Positions 8,946 to 18,224 of a stretch of 32,648 bases of DNA are shown piece after piece (within the stretch, counting starts at the first letter, position 1; each line of letters begins with the position of its first letter). The position numbers and the translations under genes were made by a program. This DNA comes from an uncultured Clostridiaceae bacterium. GTDB taxonomy: Bacteria > Bacillota > Clostridia > TANB77 > CAG-508. The stretch is taken from positions 1 to 32,648 of the forward strand of contig CAMXOP010000005.1 of assembly GCA_947245665.1 (NCBI GenBank), given 5' to 3'. The notes under the pieces are model-generated. The model was not told the origin of the DNA. It ran no database searches and saw only the letters and a program-made list of their open reading frames with translations.

Positions 8946-9341
8946 CTATTTCTCTTCATTTGCTTGCTTTATTGTTGCTTCTGCTTTTGCTATTATTTTT
9001 TTGCTTGTTAGCTTTTCTACATAGTATCTACGTATTGTTCCTAAATTATTAAACATTCTTCCTACAAATACTATTACGGCTGCTAGGTATATATCTACAT
9101 TTAGTTTTTCACCTAAGTATGTTAGTGCTATTGCTAAAATTGCATTTACAAAAAAACCTGATATAAATATTTTCATGTCAAAGTTTCTTTTCAATGTTGA
9201 TGTTATTCCTCCAAATACTGAGTCTAATGCTGCTATTATTGCTATTGCTAAATATCCTGAATATGTGTATGGTATTGTTGGTATGTTTATACCTATTAAT
9301 GCCCCTATTATACACCCTATTATAATTGCTATAAATATCAT
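8946..9341 (-). CDS. sbp: Small basic family protein (DUF1290)
   Basis: 131 residues with three or four hydrophobic segments (about 2-20, 26-42, 60-75, 80-98) and a polar tail. The glycine-rich IIIGCIIGALIGINIPTIP start and the LAIAIIAALDSVFGGI block match the Sbp family that sits between ylxX and ftsA in Bacillus and Clostridia. An integral membrane protein of uncertain role. The ATG overlaps the stop of the preceding DUF881 gene (ATGA), which indicates translational coupling. Confidence 0.88.
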   Translation of the reverse strand: MIFIAIIIGCIIGALIGINIPTIPYTYSGYLAIAIIAALDSVFGGITSTLKRNFDMKIFISGFFVNAILAIALTYLGEKLNVDIYLAAVIVFVGRMFNNLGTIRRYYVEKLTSKKIIAKAEATIKQANEEK

Positions 9342-10057
9342 TGTTCTTCTGCCTCCTTTGCATATTTAAATTCCATAAGGTTATTACCACTGTTATATGC
9401 TAATATTTTTATATTTTTTTCTAGTGTCATATTTATTGTTTTTCCTAAACTTGTGTATTTATCTATGTACCCACTATTTTTTAGGCTAAGTGCACTTGAT
9501 AAATATTTTTGATTTCCTATTACCTTTACTGTATATGGTGATGTTACTCTTTCTTCATTTATTAGTATTGTATCATTTACTACTACTATATCTGTCATAT
9601 TTACTATTCTTTTATCATTAATTGAAATTGCTTCTGCTCCTGCTAATTTTAATTCGTTTATTAAATTTAGTAAGTCTCTATCTTCTATTTCTACATTTTC
9701 ATTATCTGTTAGAGTTATTATTATTCCTTCTCCTGTAACATCTGTTTTTCCAACTAACATGTTTGTTTGAAGTAACTCTTTATCTAGTAATATTGTCATT
9801 TCTTCATTTGATGTCTCTTTTTGTTTATATTCATTTATTTTTTGATTTGTTTCTTCTAGTTTTTGTGATGTTTCTTCATATTTTGTTTTCCAACTAGCTA
9901 TCATTGTTCTTAATTCTTCTTCCCTTGCTGTTTCTATTCCAGTAATATCTGTTTCTTCTACTGTTCTAAATTGTGCAGACATTACTGCTACTAATAGTAT
10001 ACAGACAGCTGCTATTGTTACTGACATAACTATTTTTTCTTTTTTCAATATATTCAC
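9338..10057 (-). CDS. ylxX: DUF881 family protein (YlxX-like)
   Basis: 239 residues: one N-terminal membrane anchor (about 8-28), a coiled coil (about 40-85), then the DUF881 domain (GEGIIITLTDN, NELKLAGAEAISINDKRI, VNDTILINEERVTSPY, VIGN, about 105-215). It should sit with its domain outside the membrane. It is the second of two tandem DUF881 genes, as in the divIB-ylxW-ylxX-sbp cluster of Bacillus. Function is not established; the context suggests envelope or division. It starts 2 bases after the upstream gene ends and overlaps sbp by 4. Confidence 0.88.
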   Translation of the reverse strand: MNILKKEKIVMSVTIAAVCILLVAVMSAQFRTVEETDITGIETAREEELRTMIASWKTKYEETSQKLEETNQKINEYKQKETSNEEMTILLDKELLQTNMLVGKTDVTGEGIIITLTDNENVEIEDRDLLNLINELKLAGAEAISINDKRIVNMTDIVVVNDTILINEERVTSPYTVKVIGNQKYLSSALSLKNSGYIDKYTSLGKTINMTLEKNIKILAYNSGNNLMEFKYAKEAEEQ

Positions 10058-10059
10058 CT

Positions 10060-10788
10060 CTATTTCATATATTTAGAAGATATAACTCCTGTATATTTTG
10101 TAATCTTTACATTATCTAGTTTTCTTATTGAAGTTACTATTCCATCATCATTTAACCAATCTAAGTAGCCTCCTCCTCTATTTAAAGCTGTTTCTAGTCT
10201 TTCTGGAAAGCCTATTGCTTTTATTACAAATGGAGAGCTTACTTTTTCGTCATTTATTTTTATTACATTTCCTATACATGTTATGGCTGTAGTTGTTACT
10301 ATTCTTTGATCATTTATACTTATTGCTTCTGCTCCTGCATTTTTTAGTTCATTTACTATTCTTCTTAGGTCTCCATCATGTACTATATGGTTTGATATAT
10401 CATCAACTACTGATATTGTTTCTCTTGTAGCATTTGGATCATCTTTTACTGTAAGTTCTATTCCTTTTCCTTCTAAATTTGTAAAACCCAATAAGTTATT
10501 ATTTAATGTTATTTCTTCTTCTTTTGATGATGCTGTTGTATCATTCTTGGTTATCTCTTCCCTTATTTTTATTAATTCTTTTTCTGCATTTTCTACATTT
10601 CTTGTCTCATTATCATATTTTTCTTTCCATTTTAATACTTCATCTCTTAAGCTATCTTCTGAAAAGCTTTTTGCTACTGTAGAACTTGTCCCTTTTATTG
10701 TTTTTATTTGCACTACTATAGCTATTGATAGTATTAAACATACTATTCCTAATATTATAGATATTTTATTTCTATTCATATTTTTCAC
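10060..10788 (-). CDS. ylxW: DUF881 family protein (YlxW-like)
   Basis: 242 residues with the same plan as its neighbour: an N-terminal anchor (about 9-27), a coiled coil (about 45-80) and a DUF881 domain (GKGIELTVKDD, VNELKNAGAEAISINDQRIV, IGNVIKINDEKVSSPF, KAIG, about 105-215). The two genes are clearly tandem paralogues. It starts 5 bases after ftsQ ends. No CGG on its coding strand. Confidence 0.88.
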   Translation of the reverse strand: MKNMNRNKISIILGIVCLILSIAIVVQIKTIKGTSSTVAKSFSEDSLRDEVLKWKEKYDNETRNVENAEKELIKIREEITKNDTTASSKEEEITLNNNLLGFTNLEGKGIELTVKDDPNATRETISVVDDISNHIVHDGDLRRIVNELKNAGAEAISINDQRIVTTTAITCIGNVIKINDEKVSSPFVIKAIGFPERLETALNRGGGYLDWLNDDGIVTSIRKLDNVKITKYTGVISSKYMK

Positions 10789-10793
10789 TTCCT

Positions 10794-11840
10794 TTACACG
10801 TTTTGTCTAAATATTGGATTATTTGTTTTTAAATCCATATCTACAAAAATCTCTCCTGATACTCCTTTTTCTTTTTCTAATATTGACTTTATATTTAATA
10901 TTTTTGTACTTAAATCTACTCCATTTCCTAAATTTGCTACTTTTTGTTCACTTTCGAATACTAATTTGTAATTTTGGTCATTTTGTATATCTATTCTAGT
11001 TATTAAATTTGCTATATCATTATTTGCTGCTACTTCCATTATTTTTATTACTATAGACATTTTTTCTAGGTCATTTATACATAGTCTATTTCCTGGTATA
11101 AATTCTTCAGCTATTGTTTCTGTTCCCTGAATTATTGGAACTTCTAATTTTTGTGATGATATTTCTAATATATACCCTTGATTACTTATATATACATATC
11201 CACTTCCATATTCTAACATATATGTTGGTTTTCTTTCTTCTATTATAATTACTATTTTATCTGGTATTTTCCTTTTTATTTTTACATCATTAATATACGG
11301 ATTTTCTAATATTTTGTGTTGTGCTTTGTGTATGTTTGTTTTATAAGTATTTTCATCTATTTTAATTTGTGATAAACTTATAATTTCTTCATTTGTTATT
11401 TTGTTATTTCCTTGAATATTTATTTGTTTTATATTAAAAAGTGGTGACATAGCTGTTGCTATTATTGCAGATACTATACACACTAATAAAAATGTGTATT
11501 TTATAATTCTCATTTTTTTTATTCTTTTCTTTTTTATTTTTTCTCTTTCTTTTTCTGAAATAACTTTTTTTACTTTTTTCTTTTTTACTTTAGAAGTTTC
11601 CTTTTTTATTTTCTTTTTGTTAACATTTTTATTATTTAGTTTTTTAGTTTCTTCTTTTGGAATTCCTATTACTATTTCATTATTAAAATTAAATTTTGTA
11701 TCTGCTGTTTTATTTTTTTCACTATTTACTTTTTTCTTTTTTTTAGTTTTTTTCTTATTTTTAACATTCTTTTTACTTTGTTCATCATGTGCATTGAAAT
11801 TATATAAATTTATTTCTACCTCTTTTGCTTTTTTCACCAC
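10794..11840 (-). CDS. ftsQ: Cell division protein FtsQ/DivIB
   Basis: 348 residues. The first about 110 residues are extremely Lys-rich and cytoplasmic. One membrane helix follows (about 113-135, TFLLVCIVSAIIATAM), then a POTRA domain (INIQGNNKITNEEI, about 140-210, ending VIIIEERKPTYMLEYG) and the FtsQ beta domain. DivIB stabilises the divisome with FtsL/DivIC and FtsW/FtsI. Its place between murA and the ylxW pair is standard. The long basic N-tail is longer than in many homologues. Confidence 0.9.
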   Translation of the reverse strand: MVKKAKEVEINLYNFNAHDEQSKKNVKNKKKTKKKKKVNSEKNKTADTKFNFNNEIVIGIPKEETKKLNNKNVNKKKIKKETSKVKKKKVKKVISEKEREKIKKKRIKKMRIIKYTFLLVCIVSAIIATAMSPLFNIKQINIQGNNKITNEEIISLSQIKIDENTYKTNIHKAQHKILENPYINDVKIKRKIPDKIVIIIEERKPTYMLEYGSGYVYISNQGYILEISSQKLEVPIIQGTETIAEEFIPGNRLCINDLEKMSIVIKIMEVAANNDIANLITRIDIQNDQNYKLVFESEQKVANLGNGVDLSTKILNIKSILEKEKGVSGEIFVDMDLKTNNPIFRQNV

Positions 11841-11857
11841 TTTTTTCTCCTTTTTCT

Positions 11858-13112
11858 TTAGGTATTTTTTATAAATATATTTGCCCCTAAGTTTTGTAGT
11901 TTTATATCTAATTTTTCATATCCTCTTAATATATATTCTATATTTTGCACTGTTGTAATTCCTTTTGCCCCTAATGCTGCTGTAACTAATGCTGCTCCTC
12001 CTCGTAAGTCTGTACTATTAACTGGGGCGCTATTTAGTCTTCTAACTCCTTTTATAACTGCTGTTTTTCCTTCTATTGTGATTTTTGCTCCCATTCTTTT
12101 TAGTTCATTCATATACTTATATCTATTTTCAAAAATATTTTCTACTATAATAGATGTCCCTTTTGCTGTTGTTAATACTGTACCAAATATTGATTGCATA
12201 TCTGTAGGAAAACCTGGATATGGCATTGTTTTTATATCTACAGCTTTTAATCTTTTGCTTGCATCTATTACTATATTATTATCTCCAGTTTCTATTTTTG
12301 CTCCGCATTTCTGTTAGTTTATCTATTATTGGTGTAATATGTTCATAATTAGTATTTATTAGTTCTATTTTTCCATTGGTTGCTGCCGCCATGCAAAGGT
12401 ATGTTCCTGTTTCTATTCTATCTGGCATTATTTTATAGCCTACATCTTTTAGTTGTTTTACACCTGTTATCTTTATTTGGTTTGTTCCTGCACCTTCTAT
12501 TTTGGCTCCCATTTTATTTAAAAATTTTGCCAAGTCTTCTATTTCTGGCTCCATTGCTGCATTTGAAATTGTTGTAATTCCTTCTGCTAGAACAGTTGCA
12601 AGTATTATATTTTCTGTTGCACCTACACTTGGAAAATCTAAGTGTATATCTGCTCCTATTATTTTATCACAACTACACCTAATAAATCCAGCATTTTCTT
12701 CAATATTTATTCCTAATTTTTTAAAAGCTTTCAAGTGTAGATCTATTGGTCTTGCTCCAATGTCACAACCTCCTGGATATGAAAATGTTGCTTCTTTAAA
12801 TCTTCCTATTATTGCTCCAGCCATTATTACTGTTGAGCGCATTTGCCTCATTAAATCTTCAGGTATTTCTGTTTTTTTCATTTCCCTTGAATTAATTTCT
12901 ATTTTACCATTACTTTTTTTTACTTTGCAACCCAAAAGGCCTAAAATTTTTAAAGTTATTTGTGTATCATGAATATTAGGTACATTATATAGTTTTGTGG
13001 TTCTTCCACTTAATATACTTCCTGCTATTATTGGAAGTGAAGCATTTTTTGAACCTGAAATTGGAACTATACCTTGTAATCTTTTTCCACCTTCTATTAT
13101 GTAACTAAGCAT
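11858..13112 (-). CDS. murA: UDP-N-acetylglucosamine 1-carboxyvinyltransferase MurA, read through one CGGA +1 site
   Basis: Exactly 417 residues, the family length, once CGGA at 12302-12305 is read as one residue. MurA transfers enolpyruvate from PEP to UDP-GlcNAc, the first committed step of peptidoglycan synthesis. SKNASLPI holds Lys22/Asn23, the catalytic Cys is Cys116 in GGCDIGARPIDLH, and GFPTDMQ holds the catalytic Asp. The joined sequence at the site reads LTEMGAKIETGDN; zero-frame translation stops nine codons after the Met. An essential enzyme split in two by an uncorrected frameshift would be hard to explain unless another MurA exists elsewhere. CGG at 12386-12388 (GCG GCA) is out of frame. 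ftsQ follows after 17 bases. Confidence 0.93.
12302..12305 (-). other. CGGA +1 recoding site in murA (Gly270)
   Basis: The sense strand reads ACA GAA ATG CGGA GCA AAA ATA. MurA proteins have L..MGA.I here, so CGGA stands for the Gly. Confidence 0.9.
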
Positions 13113-13214
13113 TTTTATTTCCCCTTTCTTTTTACTTTTTATTTTTTATATTTTGCTATATATTATGTTGAATGTAAAAAGTTGGTGAAAAATAACTATT
13201 ATGATGTACCGAAA

Positions 13215-13250
13215 AATAAAATCGAAGCTTTTTATTTCTTCGATTTTATT
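13215..13250 (-). terminator. Terminator of the patatin-like gene
   Basis: Perfect 13-bp stem AATAAAATCGAAG (13215-13227) / CTTCGATTTTATT (13238-13250) overlapping the stop at 13246, with a T-rich tail on the minus strand. Confidence 0.8.
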
Positions 13251-14083
13251 TCTCTAACATTTTTTTAATTTTACTTATTTTAGTAAGTGTTGTTATATAT
13301 CCCACATTATAACAATAGTCAATCTTTTTTGTATTAAATACACTTGCTTCTGATAAGTCTAAGTCTATTACAAAATCACTTTCTCTTACTGCTTCTTCTG
13401 ACCTTGCTTCAAATAGAATGTCTATTGATTTGAATGCTACTTCATATATATTTTTAGGCTCATATTCTAACCCTGCTGAAAACTTTATTGTTAGCACTTT
13501 ATCTACTCCTAACTTTCGTACTTCCCCTGCTGGTACATTATCTAATATTCCTCCATCTACAAATTTATGTCCTAAATATTCACAAGGTGCAAATACTCCG
13601 TGGATAGCTTGAGCTTGCTCTTACTGCTTTTGCTATCTGTGCTTCATTAATATAATAGTCTCCTTCTATCTGTCTATTTGTAAATACATATTTTTTGCTT
13701 TTTACTATATCAACAGTTGGAATTGCTATTGGAAGTTTAATATCTTTTAAATCTTTAATCCCTTTTTCCTTCGCACATTCTCTAACAGCTATCTCTGTAT
13801 TTTCACCAGATAAAATTCCATAACCTAATAGTCTTTTAGAAGTCTTTAAGTTTCCTGCAAAATGCTTAGCATTTGTTTTCATTATTTCTTTTGAAAAAAA
13901 TTTAAATATTTCAAGCATTTTCTCTGTAGAATACCCCATTGCATATAAAGAAGCTACAATACTTCCAATACTTGTACCTGCTACAGCATCTATTTCTATT
14001 CCATTTTCCTCTAATGCCTTAATAACACCAATATGTGCTGCACCTTTTACGCCTCCACCTGCTAAAGCTAGACCTAATTTCAT
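13246..14083 (-). CDS. Patatin-like phospholipase family protein, read through one CGGA +1 site
   Basis: 278 residues after reading CGGA at 13597-13600 as one residue. The oxyanion motif GGGVKGAAHIGV (9-20) and the nucleophile GTSIGS (Ser near 41) are in the first part. The dyad Asp lies in KFVDGGILDNVP, which exists only after the shift. The joined sequence is ASSSYPGVFAPCEYLG, where Gly is usual. Bacterial relatives (RssA/YlbK type) are cytoplasmic esterases of mostly unknown substrate. CGA is used as an in-frame codon downstream (VRKLG), so Arg CGA is read normally. It ends at a terminator just ahead of murA. Confidence 0.88.
13597..13600 (-). other. CGGA +1 recoding site in the patatin gene (Gly162)
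   Basis: The sense strand reads AGC TAT CCA CGGA GTA TTT GCA. Skipping the C gives SSSYPGVFAP; the zero frame stops after YPRSICTL. Confidence 0.88.
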
Positions 14084-14276
14084 TTTTTACACCTACTTTT
14101 ATTTTTTACTTATTATAACATTTTTTATTTAAATTTGTAATAATATTTTTCAAATTTAATTTTCTTAAATAATTCCTAATTTATCTTTTATAATAATAAA
14201 ATTTTCTCATCCATCTGTGTTTATAAACAAATTATAATACTTGTATGTTAGTCAGTTTTAACTTAATTTAAATATA

Positions 14277-14306
14277 GGGGATGCCACTTATTAAAGTTTC
14301 ATCCCC
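14277..14306 (-). terminator. Possible terminator of the orphan ORF
   Basis: GGGGATG (14277-14283) / CATCCCC (14300-14306), 11 bases past the stop at 14318. The T-run is weak. The rest of 14084-14317 shows nothing I can name. Confidence 0.5.
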
Positions 14307-14317
14307 CATATTTTCCT

Positions 14318-14839
14318 TTATTCAGCTATAAATTCATCTGGCCATTGGATACTTCCCTTCCTTACAATGTATGGTACTGCAAAAGTTGTATCATCAGGAC
14401 TATAGCCATTGTTGCAAATACAAGAAACAGTATTAGTATCATGGCAATAAGTAGAACCACCGATACGCCTAACTCGACCATCTTTCCATATAACTAACCT
14501 ATGATAATATTCGGTATCAGGGGCTTTACAAATAGCGTCCCAACTTACTCCATTATCAACCATTTGTGCCCATGATAATGCTAATTCAACCCAATCTGCA
14601 ATGTGACCGCCTACATTTTCAGCGAAATATTTCCATTCTTCAATTGTTGATTTTGACTTTTCTTTGCATGGTATCATAATTTCAAACGGTTTAGCATATT
14701 TTTGTGGATTATTATTTACTTCTACAAATGCCTCACTGACAACTCTCTTTACCCATTCCTCCTCTTTTGATCCTTTATTCTTGTAAAGATTCCACTGTTT
14801 GATAGAATCAGGTATCACCATCATTGAAGTTTTAATCAT
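14318..14839 (-). CDS. Unrecognised 173-residue protein, probably acquired
   Basis: The start at 14839 is chosen because AGGAGG lies 9 bases upstream; a more distal in-frame ATG at 14863 would precede that site. The protein is Trp-rich with blocks EEWVKRVVSEAF, GGHIADWVELALSWAQMVDNGVSW, YYHRLVIWKDGRVRRIGG and a Cys-bearing stretch YCHDTNTVSCICNNGYSPDD near the C-terminus. No signal peptide or membrane segment. I recognise no family. Codon use is more mixed than in neighbours (GCG, CGT, GGC present), which suggests transfer. It has its own consensus promoter and a palindrome over the transcription start. Two coding-strand CGGs (14460, 14607) are out of frame. Confidence 0.65.
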   Translation of the reverse strand: MIKTSMMVIPDSIKQWNLYKNKGSKEEEWVKRVVSEAFVEVNNNPQKYAKPFEIMIPCKEKSKSTIEEWKYFAENVGGHIADWVELALSWAQMVDNGVSWDAICKAPDTEYYHRLVIWKDGRVRRIGGSTYCHDTNTVSCICNNGYSPDDTTFAVPYIVRKGSIQWPDEFIAE

Positions 14840-14867
14840 GTCCTTTTTCCTCCTGTTATTCAAAATT

Positions 14868-14882
14868 AGAGTAATTTACTCT
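14868..14882. promoter_or_regulatory. Operator-like palindrome
   Basis: Perfect palindrome AGAGTAATTTACTCT. It starts just downstream of the -10 at 14891-14896, so it covers about +2 to +16 of the orphan ORF transcript: an operator or a 5' mRNA hairpin. Confidence 0.55.
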
Positions 14883-14890
14883 TTATATTA

Positions 14891-14919
14891 AATATATCAT
14901 AATTTTGCTCAACTGTCAA
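14891..14919 (-). promoter_or_regulatory. Promoter of the orphan ORF
   Basis: Minus strand TTGACA (14914-14919), 17 bases, TATATT (14891-14896). Confidence 0.75.
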
Positions 14920-15012
14920 AATATAACTTCATTAACAAAATATCAATAGTATATTTAAAAACTTTTTTCATATACTACTATTATCAACAAATTACAGAAA
15001 AGGAGAGATTAC

Positions 15013-15907
15013 ATGTACCCAGAATACCCCTATGTTGGTTATAAAGATGAAAATGTTAGAACACCTCTTACTTTTCCTACACAGCACCAAAATGTACAGC
15101 CTGGAATGGAATATGAAATGAACCCGCTTCCTATTTTTGAAGATCCTTCTTATGTTCCTAGTAACAAATTATATGGAAAAGTTGCTATTATTACTGGTGG
15201 TGATAGTGGAATTGGTAGAGCTGTTTCAGTTTTATTTGCTAAAGAAGGAGCAGACATAGTTATTGTATATTTGAACGAAAAGAAAGATGCTGAATATACT
15301 AAAAACTACATTGAAACTCTTGGAAGACGCTGTATTTTAATTGAAGGAGATTTAAGAAAAGAAGAATTTTCAACATATATTATTGAAAATACAATAAAAA
15401 CTTTTGGCAAAATTGATATTTTAGTAAATAATGCTGGTGTTCAATACCCACAAAACAGTATTTTAGATATTACTGCTGAACAATTAAAAACTACTTTTGA
15501 AACTAATATATTCTCTTTTTTTTATCTTACAAAAGCTATTCTTCCTCATTTAAAAACTAATAGTAGTATTATTAATACTACTTCTGTAACTGCCTTTGAA
15601 GGACATAAAACATTAATTGATTATTCTAGTACTAAAGGTGCTATTACAGTATTTACTAAATCACTTGCACTTTCCCTTGCAGATCAAAAAATACGTGTAA
15701 ATGCCGTTGCTCCACGGCCCTATTTGGACACCTTTAATTCCTGCTAGTTTTTCTGCTAAGGAAGTAGAAGTGTTTGGAACTGATGTCCCTTTAAAAAGAG
15801 CTGGTCAACCTTTTGAACTTGCTCCTGCTTATTTATATTTAGCAAGTGATGACTCTAGATATGTTACTGGTCAAGTTATTCATGTGAATGGTGGAACTAT
15901 GGTTTAA
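15013..15907 (+). CDS. SDR-family oxidoreductase (YhdF/YghA-like), read through one CGGC +1 site
   Basis: 297 residues after reading CGGC at 15715-15718 as one residue. The first about 50 residues are the Pro/Tyr-rich extension seen in the YhdF/YghA subgroup. The Rossmann core follows: TGGDSGIGRA (cofactor), NNAG, the catalytic Ser of NTTSVTAFEG, YSSTKGA (Tyr-x-x-x-Lys), then NAVAPGPIWTPLIPA and the terminal YVTGQVIHVNGG. The PG loop after the catalytic domain, which closes over the cofactor, is read correctly only with the shift. It probably uses NAD(P)H; the substrate is unknown and homologues are often stress-induced. AAGGAG lies 8 bases before the ATG. This is one of two plus-strand genes with a site. 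Confidence 0.9.
15715..15718 (+). other. CGGC +1 recoding site in the SDR gene (Gly235)
   Basis: Reads GCC GTT GCT CCA CGGC CCT ATT TGG. The family motif is N.V.PGPI.TP, so CGGC stands for Gly. Confidence 0.92.
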
Positions 15908-15911
15908 AAGA

Positions 15912-15950
15912 GAAAGATTTGGAACGTGTCTAAAACCTTCCAAATCTTTC
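15912..15950. terminator. Terminator / palindromic repeat unit
   Basis: Perfect 13-bp stem GAAAGATTTGGAA (15912-15924) / TTCCAAATCTTTC (15938-15950), loop containing CGTGTC, T-run on the plus strand. It lies between convergent SDR and topB genes and belongs to the CGTCC-loop repeat family. The rest of the gap to 16084 shows nothing else. Confidence 0.8.
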
Positions 15951-16084
15951 TTTTTTCCATATTTTTTATCTCTTATATATCATATTAGTATTAATATTGA
16001 TTGTATCTTTTTTGTTAATTTTGAAAACTCTTCCCCTCTTATCTCATTTGTTCCATATGTACTATATGTCAACTAATTTTTATA

Positions 16085-18055
16085 TTAATATTTCACTACT
16101 AACTTATCAAACTTACTATTAATATACTTTTCTAGTTTCTCCATAAACTCTTCTGATTTTATTTCTTTATTTGCTACCATTTCTAAGCCTTTTTCCCAAC
16201 TTGCTGTTAGTTTTGGATTTAGCATATCTGGCATTGATGAATATACTACGTCATAAATCGCTTCACCTTTTATTGTTGGAGTTACTATTTGTGTTTTTGT
16301 ATTTATAGCTATGTAATTTATTTTTTCTAGTTTTTTTATTATTTCTCCTCTTGTTGCACTTGTTCCTATTCCTGCTCCTTTTATTTGTTCTCTTAGTTCT
16401 TCATCTTCTATTAGTTTTCCTGCGTTTTCCATTGCTAGTATTATTGAGCCTGAGTTGTATCTAGTAGGTGGTGTAGTTTCAGATTCTTTTATTTCATAAT
16501 TTTGAATTCCTATTTCTTGTCCTTTTTTTAAATTTATTAAAATATCTAAATTATTTTCTTGTTCTTTTCCTTCTTGTTTTGTATTATCCACATTTTCTTC
16601 TTGGTTTGTGGATTTCTTCTCTTCATTTTCTTTTTTTATAGGCTTTAATATTTCTAAATATCCTAATGCTGTACATACCTTACCACTTACTGAAAATTTC
16701 TCCTTTTCTACATCAATACTTACTGATATTTTGTTATATTCTGCTGGTGGATAAAATATTGCTAAAAACCTTTTTACTATTAGTTTATATATTTGTTTGT
16801 GTAAGTCTTTTAATTTTTCATAACTTTCAAAACCTTGCCCTGTTGGAATTATTGCATAATGGTCTGTTATTTTACTATCATTTACATATTTTGTTTTTTC
16901 TAAATTTGTGGAATATTTTTGTTCTACCATCTTATTTATAAATCCTTGAACTTCTTCATCTTTAAAGCCTCTGGCTAACCCATTTAAATTTTTCTTAATT
17001 TCTTTTGCTACTGCTGTTGAAAGTACTCTTGCATCTGTTCTTGGGTATGTAACTAACTTTTGCTCATATAAATTTTGTATAATTTCAAGTGTTTCATCTG
17101 GCTTTATTTTAAACCTTTTACTACACTCATTTTGAAGTTCTGCTAAGTTAAATAATAAAGGTGCATTTTCCTTTTGTTTTGATTTTTTTATTTCTTCTAT
17201 AACTGCTTTTTTTCCTTGAAGTGATATTATAAATTCTTTGCTATCAACTTCTTTTTTGAAACCTGTTTCATTATATAATTTAGGGCTTTCATACATTTTT
17301 GAAGTTTCGCATACTTTCCATTCAGCCTTAAAGCTTTTCCCCTCTTCTCCAAATTGTCCTACTATTTTGTAAAAAGGTGTTTTTACAAAGTTTCTAATTT
17401 CTCTTTCACGCAATACTATCATTCCAAGTACACATGTCATTACACGGCCTACTGAAATTGATGTTCTATCTTCATTTATCTTTTTTGCAATACTCCTTCC
17501 ATATATTATAGAAAGTAATCTTGAAAAATTAATTCCTATTAAATAATCTTCTTTTGCTCTTAAATAAGCTGAATCTGATAGACTATCATATTCAGTAGAA
17601 TCTTTTGCTTCTTTTATTCCTCTTAATATTTCTTCTTCTGTCTGCGAATCTATCCATACTCTTCTTATTTTAGCTTTTGGATTTGGATTTGCCATCATAA
17701 ATACAAGTCTTTGTATGTATTCCCCTTCACGCCCTGAGTCACCTGCATTATAAATTTCTGTTATATCTTCTCTTTGTAGCAATCCTTTTACTATATTAAA
17801 TTGTCTTTCTACTGCTGGTATAATTTCATATTTCCATTCTTTAGGCATAAAAGGAAGTGTGTCTAGTCTCCAAAGTTTTAGCTTTTCATCATATTTTTCA
17901 GGATATGACATTGTTACTAAATGACCAACACACCAAGTTATTATCCATTCATCTGATTCCAAATACCCATCTTTTCTAGTAGTATTTATTTTAAGTGCCT
18001 TGCTGAACTGCATAGCTACTGAGGGCTTTTCTGTAATTAATAGTTTTTTTGGCAT
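16085..18055 (-). CDS. topB: DNA topoisomerase III (type IA)
   Basis: 656 residues from the ATG at 18055, preceded by AAAGGATG; a TTG-initiated extension to 18109 has no ribosome site and is rejected. The Toprim domain begins LLITEKPSVAMQF and contains AGDSGREGEYIQRLV with the metal-binding acidic residues. The active-site Tyr is in VTYPRTDARVLS, and GIGTSATRGEII is the conserved late motif. A Lys/Glu-rich insert (about 470-510) is variable. There is no C-terminal zinc finger, as is usual for TopB. Type IA enzymes relax and decatenate single-stranded crossings. No CGG on the coding strand over almost 2 kb. Confidence 0.95.
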   Translation of the reverse strand: MPKKLLITEKPSVAMQFSKALKINTTRKDGYLESDEWIITWCVGHLVTMSYPEKYDEKLKLWRLDTLPFMPKEWKYEIIPAVERQFNIVKGLLQREDITEIYNAGDSGREGEYIQRLVFMMANPNPKAKIRRVWIDSQTEEEILRGIKEAKDSTEYDSLSDSAYLRAKEDYLIGINFSRLLSIIYGRSIAKKINEDRTSISVGRVMTCVLGMIVLREREIRNFVKTPFYKIVGQFGEEGKSFKAEWKVCETSKMYESPKLYNETGFKKEVDSKEFIISLQGKKAVIEEIKKSKQKENAPLLFNLAELQNECSKRFKIKPDETLEIIQNLYEQKLVTYPRTDARVLSTAVAKEIKKNLNGLARGFKDEEVQGFINKMVEQKYSTNLEKTKYVNDSKITDHYAIIPTGQGFESYEKLKDLHKQIYKLIVKRFLAIFYPPAEYNKISVSIDVEKEKFSVSGKVCTALGYLEILKPIKKENEEKKSTNQEENVDNTKQEGKEQENNLDILINLKKGQEIGIQNYEIKESETTPPTRYNSGSIILAMENAGKLIEDEELREQIKGAGIGTSATRGEIIKKLEKINYIAINTKTQIVTPTIKGEAIYDVVYSSMPDMLNPKLTASWEKGLEMVANKEIKSEEFMEKLEKYINSKFDKLVVKY

Positions 18056-18103
18056 CTTTTTACATCCTTTACTTTTAAATTGTGTCAATGGTGTGAAGCT
18101 ATT

Positions 18104-18120
18104 TGACAATATTATTGTCA
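18104..18120. promoter_or_regulatory. Operator-like palindrome upstream of topB
   Basis: Perfect 17-bp palindrome TGACAATATTATTGTCA, about 50 bases before the topB start. Could bind a dimeric regulator; I cannot assign one. Confidence 0.4.
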
Positions 18121-18181
18121 GTTGTGAAACTCTTTTTAAAAATATCTTATAGCTCTACCTTTTATTTTGTAGAAGGAGTGT

Positions 18182-18223
18182 CCCTTTTAGCAAAAATTTT
18201 TGAAAAAGGGGCGTCCCTTTTAG
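18182..18223. terminator. Stem-loop and short direct repeat after the DUF3298 gene
   Basis: CCCTTTT (18182-18188) pairs with AAAAGGG (18204-18210) around a self-complementary CAAAAATTTTTG. TCCCTTTTAG occurs twice (18181-18190, 18214-18223), the second preceded by GGGGCG. Probable terminator for the minus gene ending at 18225. Confidence 0.5.
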
Positions 18224-18224
18224 T

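Noticed and set aside
16085-18109. Longer topB start at 18109
   Set aside because: That start is a TTG without a ribosome site. The ATG at 18055 has one and begins with the family's MPKKLLITEKPSVA.
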